Below, in pieces: positions 30,580 to 41,363 of a stretch of 64,000 nucleotides of DNA. Position 1 is the stretch's first letter. Each line of letters begins with the position of its first letter. Origin of the DNA: Erodium maritimum (lineage: Eukaryota > Streptophyta > Magnoliopsida > Geraniales > Geraniaceae); NCBI GenBank assembly GCA_963921825.1, contig OY997595.1, positions 20,453,228-20,517,227 of the forward strand, in the 5' to 3' direction. Both the position numbers and the translations under genes were made by a program. The notes beneath the pieces are model-generated. The model did not search any database. It was not told where the DNA came from and saw only the letters and a list, made by a program, of their open reading frames with translations.

Positions 30580-31018
30580 TGTCACGTCCCAAATCCGGTT
30601 TTGACCGAACCCGAAACGTGATATAAAAATAATAATAATAAAAGCAATTTTAAAAGAAATAAACTTCAAAATGATAATCCAAACTAAAAGTTCTGACAAT
30701 ACGAGTCAACAGCTCAAAACCAAGTAATAAAGATGTTTAAATAACAAGCTGAAAGTACGTCTCTAGACCATATAAAACTAAGAGTCTCGCTAGCTCCCAA
30801 GTTCCGAGACGTCCTCTAGATCAATCCCGCTCAAAACCTGTAGAACAGTAAAGGAGAGGGGTGAGCTTTCGCTCAGTAGGAAAATGTAGTTAAGGGGATG
30901 AGCTATCCGCTCACTACCACGGGTAACTGTCCAATTAGGGCATACTAGAAAAGCTGTCACGCCCCAAATCCGGTTTTGACCGGACTCGAGACGTGACCTG
31001 AGTTAATAGTAGAAAATA

Positions 31019-31496
31019 GGGAAAATATAAGATTGGTATCCTTAACTATACGTTTTTAACACATTGGTACCCTTAACTAATTTAATCACTAAAAATGTAC
31101 CTTAAGTTTCCAATTAGTAACACATTAGTCTTTTCCGTCCATTTTTGGACGGAAAATGGTCATATGCAATGCACATGACCTTAATCTTTCAAAAAATGAC
31201 AAAAATACCCCTCTAATGTCAAACCCTAATTATTCTTTTACCTTATTTCTCCTACGCAACCTTCATCTCCCCCATTTTATTTCATACATACGCCTCCTTC
31301 ATTCTGTTTCTCCTTCATTCTGTTTCTTCCCCAGCCTTGATCTCCACCACCATGACCATTTTCCGTCCAAAAATGGACGGAAAACACTAAAGTGTTATTG
31401 ATTGGAAACTTAAGATACCTTTTTAGTGATTAAATTAGTTAAGGGTACCAATGTGTTAAAAACGTATAGTTAAGGGTACCAATCTGATATTTTCCC
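31019..31496. mobile_element. Mutator-type MITE with 145-bp inverted ends
   Basis: 478 bp starting GGGAAAATATAAGATTGG and ending CCAATCTGATATTTTCCC. The terminal inverted repeats are 31019-31163 and 31352-31496, roughly nine in ten bases identical. Each contains the inner palindrome TTCCGTCCATTTTTGGACGG. TAGAAAATA (31010-31018) and TAGAAACTA (31497-31505) form a 9-bp target duplication with one mismatch, as expected for Mutator-like elements. No transposase. The central part is unrelated unique sequence. Confidence 0.85.
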
Positions 31497-32264
31497 TAGA
31501 AACTAATAACAATTTAAAGCTCTTTCAGAAATTCAAATAAACTCCATCAAATTCTCATAGTAAATAATCCAAAAATCTCGAATATGAGTCACAGCTCAAC
31601 ATTAAGTGTAAGATAAATAGTGTTTAGTACAAAAGACCAACACAACTCTAGGACAATCCCCAAGAGAATCAGAAGCTCCCGAGCCTCGAACTCCCTAGAC
31701 ATCAGGTACGTCTGTAAAAAAAGTAAGAAAAACCATAGGGGTGAGCTTGCGCTCAGTAGGGAAAATCACAATTAATTTAACCTTAAGTTTAGTAATAAAA
31801 CTGCCTTAGCGTGGCAACGCAATTTACAATTAAACAATATCAAACAATGAATACTAGGAATCAATATAAGTAAGAATAATATCGCATTCTCAAAGATAAC
31901 TATACCTTTAAAAGATTACAAGAAATGTACTATAAATACGTCATAACCATAAAATGGGAACAAATAATATTACACCAACCACTTACTTTCTCAAGCCTCC
32001 GATCCATGAATAAGTTCTGGTGTAACGTCGGTTCCCATATTCCGATCCACCAGAGTATTCATATCACATCAGATTTTCCCTCGGTCCAGAGGTGGCACAC
32101 ACATCGGGGTTACCGGAGACCATCCCTAAGGGGCGCTCATCGTCGGGATTCCCGGAAATGCCCCCAAAGGACCATAGGTCATAGGGAACCAAGGTAGTGC
32201 TCCCGTAGGACGCATACACTTGGGTGAAACCACAGTAACCGTTTCTCGCAGAGTAAACCAACCA

Positions 32265-32420
32265 ATTGCCCCGTAGGGTCCACCTCCAATGCCCTCAGGC
32301 TCCGATAATCAATGCCTCGTAGGGTCCAATAACCAATGCCCTCAGGCTCCAATAATCAATGCCCCGTAGGGTCCAATAATCAATGCCCTCAGGCTCCAAT
32401 AATCAACCATTATCCCACAG
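32265..32420 (-). repeat. tandem array in LTR Y (GCCCTCAGGCTCCAATAATC units)
   Basis: Alternating units CAATGCCCCGTAGGGTCC and AATGCCCTCAGGCTCCAATA, related to the arrays in LTRs D, W and Z. Confidence 0.75.
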
Positions 32421-35400
32421 GATCTACCAAATACCAACGACCACAACACTACCCCTCAAGCAAACATTCTAGGAATGAGAATAAGGGAGACACAAAATAG
32501 CAAGTCAACCAACGCTCATCAAACCACACATTCACCATAACACACCAAAGACATCCATTCAATCTTTCCACTTACCGTATACTTACCTGTCACGATCCAT
32601 CGGTCCATCGATCACCTGATCGTACCCCTTTGGCACAATCAGTCATACTCGATCATCCGTTCAACCAAACAATTATTCCACCATTCAGTCACTCAATCAA
32701 TCAAGTAAACATTCATTCAACTAATCATGTAAACCTCCAACCGAGCATCCAATCATACAATTTAACTAGTTTCATTAGACTCTTAGCTTATCCTAAACTA
32801 GGCAACCAACCATGTGAAGCAAACACAAAAAAATAATCCGAGGGCCCTTCAGGGCCTCTCTACCAGTAAAGCAATTCCCAAGTATTGAAAGCGAACTACA
32901 CTAGTTATTCTCATCCTAAGCATGCATACTAGACACATCCGGTTATTAGTAATTGAAAGACGATCATTCTAGTTATTCGCATCCTATATGCAATTCTAAG
33001 ACCTTTCCGATTTCATTAACCTAATAGGCATACTAGTATTGAAATACTCGAGTAATTAGACTTTCCCTACCTTGTGGTCTTCCTCTAACAATTCTCTGAT
33101 GTAAAGCTCGCTTCACCTCTTCTCCGTTCTTCACACGGGTCCCAGAATGATCTTCGTCCCTCGAGTTCGAAACCAAGGTCTTGGAACACAAATTAAACTC
33201 TAATCAAGATCTAACTAAGAAGCAAATAAAGTCCCAAAAACAACCCCAAGAGACCAGTTCATAACAAGGATCAAAATTGACGAAAAACACCCCAAAAGAA
33301 CCCAAAACTGGTCTGCCACGGAATGGGTCACGGAGCCGTGACACCACCCGTCACGGATGACGTCATGGAACCGTGAAACGTGCCGTCACAGACTCCCTCA
33401 CGGAGCCGTGACGCCTCCCGTCACGGTATCCGTCACGGATCCGTGGCAGGTCTGGGCAGATTCGCCCTTCTTCAACCTCCATCTCCTTTTTCACGAAAAA
33501 ACCCAACCAAACTCCGTTTTCAGTCATCTCCAACACCCAAAACAGTTAAATACCTCCAATACTCCTCTACCCATGGTAGGAATCAACAAACGAACAAGTT
33601 TCCAAGGATTTTCCAATTCAAAATCAAACCAAAAACCCCATGAAACCCAAGGATTCTCATCAAATAACAACAAATACTTCTCAACAACATCATCTAACAC
33701 CAACCCAATCAAAACCGAACCATTTCTAGTAAAAACAAGCAAAACCCAAGAAATGAAATGAGAGTAAAAGAGATTTAGATAGTGTTCTTACCTTGAGGAG
33801 AAGTAGATGAAGAAGATTGTGAGGTTTGGAGAAGGTAGAACACAAAACTTGGATCAAGGAGCTTCCTTTTCCCTTTCTTCTTCTTCAAGACACACTTGCT
33901 CTTCCTCCTCTCCCTTTCTCTCTCAAAATTTCGGCTACCACAAAACAAATGAGCTGAAATTGGTCTTTGTTTGCCTTTAAAAGACCTAAAATGAGAAAAG
34001 ACCAAATGCCCCTTTGGGTGCATATGAACTTATGGACACCAAGGAGGGGTAAAAGGGTACTTTTGACCTCCTTTCTTCCCTTTCAAGCTACATGGACAAG
34101 TGTCCAAGTAGGGACCACTTGTGCTCTAATTAATTCCAGCACTTTAATTAATTAGGCTTTAGTCGATAAAAAGTCCAATTTTGACCATAGTTGACTTTCC
34201 CCAATATTATACTCAAACGAAAGGAAACGGCCAATTAAGCCAACCGTGATGACGGCTAAGCTTTTTGGGCCCCGGAAAAGCCCCGAGTGACCTCCTGAGT
34301 CATCGGTTGACTTTTCCGACCGAAAGTCAAACTTGTCTTAGAAGTCACCGGTTCGACCGGGATCGACCGAGAGAAGGTTCTTACAAAAGCATAACGACAA
34401 ACGACATCCACATGAATCACATAATCACAGATTATACTCACATGACTAAAACAACGCCCAATCACATCATTTACCCAATCATCAAACAAACAACACACAT
34501 GAAAACGATCATAAGTCCCGTACAATAGTCCCCCCCGTCGTCGGCTTCCATATCGTACCGGACCACACAGCCTCGGCCTAGATATCTTCCCGGACCACAC
34601 AACATCGGGGTACGACTCATAATAAACATACCGGACCGGCACATAACTCAGTCGTATATCTTCCCGGACCACACATCATCGGGGTACAGATCACACCATC
34701 CTCGGCCTAGATATCCCATACCGGAATTCTCTCTCGGTATAAACATCATGCCGGAACCCTTAGCCCTAGGGGACCGCGTACGTAGGACACCATCCTCGGC
34801 CTAGATATCCTACACCGGAATCCTCCTACGGGCCCAACCAGGGACCCACATGTGATACTACAGCACAACAATCCCAAACCTACGGGCACGACCTAGCCCG
34901 CAAGTTATCCCTCATTTTACACGACTACACTCGTTCCTCACATCCTACATGCAGTTCTACAATTATATAATTTGTTCACAACCTATATGCATACTAGTAA
35001 CTTTCCGCAATTAAACCAGTGTCCGCTACTCTTCCCTACCTCAATCGTTGTCCAAACGCAAGCCAAGCGAGTCGCCTAGTAGCCTTCTCCGCCGTGCTCG
35101 GGACCAACGTCTAAGATCACAAAGCAATACGAGAATTAATGCTAATTTAAGTGTGGTTTAAAGAGAGAAATACCTAAACTAACCCCCAATTGCTCAACTT
35201 GTCAAAATAAGCCCTGAAGGCCCATTTTGCCCGGAATCGGGAAAACGTCCCTCGAGACTCCGGAAATTTCCCTTTTTGTTTCTATCATTCCTAATTAAAT
35301 TTACTTGATCCAACGCAATTGACGGAATCGAGTTCTGAGGTCCGAGTGTTCTAAATTCGGAATTAAAGTTTATAATCGTTTTTCCCGAAATATCATGAAT

Positions 35401-36531
35401 CACATCCATAATTCGTTCCGGGTGTGAAATTATTGTCCCGGGGTTCACCCAAGACCGTCCAAGCAAGATACAACCAAACCCCCGCCATGTGGGCCCCACG
35501 GCCAGACATGGTCGTGGGTGGCCGGACTGGACCGGGCCGGTCATGTGTCCAAGTGTGGCCGACCATGGCCGGTCATTCCCCTCTCCGGTGGCCAGATTCC
35601 GACGACCGGCCGGAGCTCCGGCGAACTTCCGTTGGCCGGAAAAATACCTTCTTTCTCCTAACAACCTCCTAACTAGTTCTAGATTCTCCACAACACCAAT
35701 GTTAAGCTCTAAAACTTCAAAATCCACCTCAAGCACTCCAAAGTTTCAAGACCCATGGTGGGTTTCATCAAAACCACACAAAACCAATGAAACTTCATCA
35801 TCCATCTCCACTTGCTCCATAACTTATCTAATTAAACATTAAGAACTTTAAATCTCTAAGAACCAAGTCCATTTCATGTCTTTTCCATAAAACCCATAAA
35901 CCCAAACTTCATAAAAATGGGTTTTCAAAGTGTACTCACCGTAAGAATGAAGAGGGGATGAGAATGAGAGTATTTTGGGGAAGATTAGTGTTGGAAATCA
36001 CCAAAAGGAGCTCCCTTTTCCTCCCTTTCTTCTTCTTCAAGCAATGGAGCTTTAATGAAGTTTTTCACTTTCTCTCTCTAGCAAGGGGGGTTCGGCCAAT
36101 GTGTAGAAATGATGAAAAAAATTGCTCCATGTGGTCTTATCCTAAAGGTGGAAATGCCCATTTTGTCCTTTAGCCCATCTCTCTCTTTTGTCCATATGTG
36201 GGGACCAATTGGTTTTTTCTCCCACTTTTCTTCCCATCCAAGCCATCATGAACATGTGTCCATGTGGGGTCCACTCCTACCCCAAATATCTCAGCTCATA
36301 TTAAATTTATTCCTTAATACTCCTAATTAGACCTAATTTGACCCGGGTTTGACTTTTTTGCAAAAGTAACCATCTGAAAGGAAACGACCAACTAAGCTAA
36401 CCGTAATGATGGCTAAGCTTTTTGGGTCCTGGAAAGGTCCAGAATGACTCCCGGAGTCATCGGTTGACTTTTCCGGCGGAAAGTCAACTTTCCCCAAAAT
36501 TCACCGGTTCGACCGGGGGCGGTTCTTACAA

Positions 36532-36545
36532 TCTACCCCCCTTAA
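36532..36545 (-). other. polypurine tract of element X
   Basis: Minus strand TAAGGGGGGTAGAT directly before the 3' LTR start TGTAAGAACC. Confidence 0.85.
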
Positions 36546-36581
36546 AGAAATTTCGTCCGCGAAATTTAAAACGAACGAACC

Positions 36582-39500
36582 TCAATGGTCGAAGAGGCTG
36601 GGGTACTTCGCACGAACCTCATCCTCGCGCTCCCAGGTAGACACTGCTCCGTGGTGTCGCCACTACACCCGTACCAATCGGATAGTCTTTCCACACAAGA
36701 CCTGCTCCCTCGTATCCAAAATCCTGACTGGCTGCTCCTTATACGAAACATCCTCACCTACCTCGATGTCCGTCCACTCAATGACGTGGGAGGGGTCCGT
36801 AGTGTACTTTTGTAGTTGGGAAACGTGGAATACATTATGGACATTCCCAAGCTGCGGTGGCAATGCAAGACGTTAAACAACGGCTCCCACTCTGCCCAAG
36901 ACCTCAAAAGGTCCGATGTACCGCGGGGCCAACTTGCCTCCACCGCGGTTGAATCGCACTAGCTCCTTCTTCGGGCTCACCTTCAGGAATATATGATCAC
37001 TCGAGAGGTCGGCGCCGTCTATCAGCGTAACTCTTCTGTAAGCTCTACGCGGTCCTCAACCGCTCCCGAATCAGTGCGACTTTCTCGGTCATGTCTCGGA
37101 CAAGATCCAGACCATGTAAACTCCTATCTCCCACCTCTGCCCACCACACGGGCGATCGACACGGCCTACCATACAATGCCTCAAGCGGTGCCATCCCGAT
37201 ACTGGACTTGAAGCTGTTTTTGTAGGCGAACTCGGACAAAGCTAAGTGGTCCTCCCATGACCCTCGGAAGTCTAACACGCATGCTCGCAGCATATCCTTC
37301 AAAATCTGAATCGTGCGCTCTGACTGGCCGTCTGTCTGTGGGTGGTACGTTGTACTGAGTAGAACCTCGGTCCCTAGCGCTCTCTGCAAACTCTCCCAAA
37401 ACCCGGAGGTGAAACGAGGACCTTTGTCGGACACGACCGACACTGGAACCCCGTGAAGACGGATAATCTCCCGAACGTACCAACGGCTCAGAGTGTCAAC
37501 CGTATCGGTCATCCTCATAGATAAAAAGTGCACCGACTTGGTCAGTCGGTCGACCACTACCCAAACTGCGTCGTGCCCTCTCGGCGATCTCGGTAAGACG
37601 CACACGAAGTCCATCGTGACGTGCTCCCACTTCCATTGTGCGATCAACAGTGGCTGTAATAAACCAGCGGGACGCTGATGCTCGGCCTTCACTTGCTGAC
37701 AAGTAAGACATCTTGAGACGAACTCCGCAACTGCTCTTCGCATCCCGCTCCACCAAAACTGTTGCCTGACCTCCCGGTACATCTTTGTGCCACCCGGGTG
37801 CACAGCAAGACGCGAGTGATGAGACTATCTCAACACGTCGTCTCTACAGCTGCGCGGCACAAACAGTCCTCCTCGGTACCGCAGACCCTGATCAGTAACT
37901 TGCTCCCAGCCCTCTGCATCAACACCTCTGACAATCCTCTCCCGGATCTCTGTTGTCTTGGCATCCTCAGCCTATGCCTCTAATACTCGAGAAATTAGGG
38001 TGGGCTGAGCCACCAACGAACACATGGCTACACCATCAGCAACCTCTTCTAGCTCAAGCCTAAACGTGCTCAGCTATCTCATCATGTCCCACTCTCGGAC
38101 TGATATCCCAGCAAGGCAATGGATCGACTTCCTACTCAGGGTATCGGCGACCACGTTCGCCTTACCCGGATGGTAGAGTAGCTTGAAGTCGTACTCCTCA
38201 AGTAATACCATCCACCGCCTCTGGCGCATGTTCAGGTCTCGCTGTGAGAAGATGTACTTGGGACTCTTGTGATCCGAGAACACCCGGAATCTCTCTCCAT
38301 ACAAGTAGTGTCGCCAGCTCTTTAGCGCGAAGACGACTGCTGCCAACTCTAAGTCATGGGTAGGGTAGTTGCGCTCATGTGTCTTCAATTGTCTAGAGCC
38401 ATAAGCAACTACCTTTCCTGACTGCATCAGCACACATCCGAGTCCTTCACCGGACGCATCACAATAAACATCATACCCAATCCCACGCTCCGGCACTATC
38501 AACACAGGAGCGGTATTCAAACGAGCCTTCAGCTCGGAGAAGGAGCGCTCACAATCATCAGTCTACACAAACTCGGCTCCCTCGCATGTCAGGGAAGTCA
38601 TCGGCGCAGGCAGGCGTGAGAAATCCTAGACAAACCGTCGATAGTATCCCGCCAAGCCTAGAAAGTTGCGGATCTCAAAAACACTCGTGGGTCGTACCCC
38701 CTTTGAAACTGCGTCGATCTTCGTCGGGTCAACTAGTATGCCCTCTCGGGACACAACATGCCCGAGGAACTTCTCCTCGGCGAGCCAAAACTCGCACTTT
38801 TCCAAGTTGCCATGCAATTGGTGAGTGCGCAACAAGGTCAAAACTATCCTCAGATGCTCCACATGCGCCTCCTCACTCGGCGAGTGGATCAGAATGTCAT
38901 CTACGAATACCACGACGAACTGGTCCAAGTACGGTCGAAAGATATTGTTCATCAGATCCATGAACGCTGCAGGCGCGTTTGTCAGCCCGAACGGCATCAC
39001 CAAAAACTCATAGTGACCATACCGGGTCCGAAAGGCAGTCTTCGCTACATCCTCCTCTCGAACTCTCAACTGATAGTATCCGGATCGCAGATCGATCTTC
39101 GAGAAACACTTCGCCCCTCTAAACTGATCGAACAAGCCATCCATCCTCGGCATCGGGTAGCGGTTCTTTACCGTGACCCGGTTCAACTTTCGGTAATCAA
39201 TACACATCCTCAGCGCTCCACCCTTCTTCTTCACGAAGAGTGCGGGCGCTCCCCACGGCGAAGTGCTCGGACGGATAAATCCCTTCTCCTGAAGCTCCTC
39301 GAGTTGTCGCTTCAACTCGAGCAACTCAGCAGGTGCAAACCGGTACGGAGCCATCGATATCGGCGCCATCCCCGGTATCAGGTCAATCCTGAACTCAACC
39401 TCGCGCACTGTCGACAATCCTGACAACTCCTCCGGAAAATCTCCGGGAGCTCGCACACCACTCGTGGAAGCTCTCTGCACTGCACGGTCTCCACCTCATC

Positions 39501-39860
39501 TCCCACGGTCAACGCTGAAAGGAGAACTCTGCTCCTACTGCCCAGGACGCAAGTGACGATCGTGTCGCCCGATACCACTGTCACCTGCCGCCGATAGCAT
39601 TCGATCGATGCCCGGTACCTTGCAAGCCAGTCCATCCCCAAGATCACATCAAATTCCGTCATGTCCAACACAAGCAAATCACCAAGAAAAGGGCAATCAG
39701 CTACTCTAATCTAACATGCACGACATACAGTACTCAGGACCACATCCCCCGTAACCAGGTTGTTAAGACATAAGGGTCGAATCAAAGGTCTCTAATCTTA
39801 AGCCTAACTTCTCAGCAAGGGTAGAAGAAAACGGAAGAGTGTGACGCCTGTGGGTTATGG
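36582..39860 (-). pseudogene. pol: Tekay pol: protease, RT, RNase H, integrase, chromodomain
   Basis: Domains in order on the minus strand. Protease remnant about 39860-39440: SSTLAEKLGLRLE, FDVILGMDWL; the DTGAS active site appears damaged by a small deletion near 39830. Reverse transcriptase 39440-38626: catalytic FVDD in [12 protein letters not shown]. RNase H 38520-38074: [16 protein letters not shown]. Integrase 37803-36900: HHCC finger near VHPGGTKMY and CLTCQQVK, then the DDE core with D in VTMDFV, D in VVSDKGPRF and E in TDGQSERTIQ. Chromodomain 36740-36585: EQPVRILD, WRHHG, TWEREDE, then a stop at 36582. Lesions include a frameshift between protease and RT near 39445, another between integrase and chromodomain, and stops near 38623, 38563, 38071, 37968, 37828 and 36660. 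In the family, integrase inserts the DNA and the chromodomain binds modified histones to steer it to heterochromatin. Confidence 0.9.
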
Positions 39861-40530
39861 GTCCACCACGCTTCTGCTTTGCCACTCTGATCTCATCGCC
39901 ACTCGGCCACCTCCCCTGACCGGTCTGGCTGCTTACTGGTACTTCTGCGGCCCTCCGCCGCTCGGGCATTCTTCTCTGATGTCCCAGCTGACGACAGTGT
40001 AACCACACTGGCCCCCGTTCTAACGCGACGGGCCCTACCGATGCTACTGATATTGTCTGCCTCAAACCGTCGGACATAGCTTGTGGCCGGGAGAGCCCTG
40101 TGGTTCTCTGCCTCCTCGGTTTTCGAGTCTCGTACAGTTCCGTAACACTGCTCGGTCGCTGCCGAATCTCACGGACCCTCGCGGCCTCTATGCGACCTCC
40201 CTCCACTATCGTCGTCGTATCCACTAGCTCAGACAACACCCGAATCGTCAGGGTGAGGACTCGATCCAACCTATGGGCATGGTGCCCTCTCTCGAACCTC
40301 CTGCATCTGTTCGCCTCGACCGCCACCAAAACTGGTGCAAACGGGCCCACGCCGTAACCCTGGCCTTGTCCTTCGTCTCTGATACCCCGTCCCGTCGCAG
40401 CTCCGGGACCTGCTGGTATTGCTCCTCCTATCCTCCCTAGTGGGAGTACCCTGGGCACCTATGCCCCAACGGCTTACCTTTCCTGCCTCAAGGTGCCACG
40501 TCGTATGTACCCTCCGCACGGGTACACCCA
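39861..40530 (-). pseudogene. gag: truncated gag remnant of element X
   Basis: Only gag start-like and C-terminal pieces remain. Minus-strand frame 40458-39763 contains a degenerate knuckle-like stretch (HCRQLGHQRR) and basic sequence that leads into the protease. The capsid core seen in the gag-only element at 83-800 is absent, so about 1 kb has been lost. Confidence 0.6.
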
Positions 40531-41348
40531 CACGCTCAGTTCTTAAGTTCGCATAAAGCGACGCGCTTAAGTCACTAGCGTTCACACACGTTTCACGAAT
40601 GTCGCACTCGAACCCAAACAACATGCCTAATTTTAGCATAGTCATAACTAGTTTTACACAACCAGGGAAACTCCCACACTTGTGCGTCCCACAAAGCCAA
40701 TCACACAATTCAACAATTGCAACCAAAATCACACAGTCCATATTTCACATCACGCAGTAATTCCACAAGGTAACAACATCAACTTAATTTCAAGGTTCTT
40801 AACACTTTCTCTTTCTAACATAAGATTCCATGTCGACGTCATGCTGTTACAACCCGGTTCAGGCATCCCTGAATTACGTTGTAACCACTTGACAACCTCC
40901 CGTCACGTTCGACTACAGTGGCCCCTATAGTCGAATCGTGATGGTACAAACACTTCAGTTTTGCCAAAATTTGGGCATGACCTGTTTGAAAATTTTACTA
41001 ACCATCCGCTTACGTGGGACATTCAACTCACATCCTGCACAAAACATTCAACACAATGAAAGAGCACAGCGAATCATCATAGCTATACAACTCGGGTCTC
41101 GGTAATTACACTATTACCACCCGGCCAAGTCAACACTCAGCAACAAAATAACACAATCATTGACACCAACCATGAATGGTTCACCCAAAGCACAGAGCAC
41201 CAGACATGACACTTCACTACCCGAGACTCTCTTCGTCTCGGTTCTACGCGTAGGACATTTCCGATTTGTGTCACCGACACACCGAACCCTAACGACTTAA
41301 CTCTACCCACCTAGTAGACGTACGGTCCGAAGTTTTGAAAAAATCGGA
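40531..41348 (-). other. 5' leader of element X
   Basis: Non-coding stretch between the primer site and gag. A part (about 40750-40930) matches 59508-59685 in the opposite orientation. It also contains a CACAAGTGTGGGAG-like segment. No reading frame is supported. Confidence 0.6.
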
Positions 41349-41360
41349 GCTCTGATACCA
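41349..41360 (-). other. primer-binding site for initiator Met-tRNA
   Basis: Minus strand TGGTATCAGAGC, three bases after the LTR end. It is the complement of the 3' end of plant tRNA-iMet and primes minus-strand DNA synthesis. Confidence 0.9.
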
Positions 41361-41363
41361 AAT

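Larger units (their letters stand above)
30955..34385 (-). mobile_element. solo LTR Y inside the 3' LTR of element X
   Basis: Read on the minus strand it starts TGTAAGAACC (34385) and ends GGGGCGTGACA (30955), flanked by AAAGC at 30950-30954 and 34386-34390. The interrupted LTR of X continues in register on both sides, as shown by comparison with 41364-44195. It contains a MITE, a tandem array near 32265-32420, the palindromic array near 33315-33450, a hairpin GAGC-GCAA-GCTC at 31743-31754, and CTCAAG|GTAAGA (about 33794-33783). Confidence 0.9.

Noticed and set aside
38758..39423. 221-residue plus-strand frame
   Set aside because: Antisense shadow of the Tekay reverse transcriptase, which has all expected motifs on the minus strand.
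41349..41360. tRNA gene
   Set aside because: Only 12 bases complementary to the tRNA-iMet 3' end, exactly where a primer-binding site belongs. No cloverleaf around it.
36532..41363. Integrated plant pararetrovirus
   Set aside because: The polyprotein has integrase with a chromodomain, flanking LTRs and a tRNA-iMet primer site, all of Ty3/gypsy. No movement protein or coat-protein region is seen.
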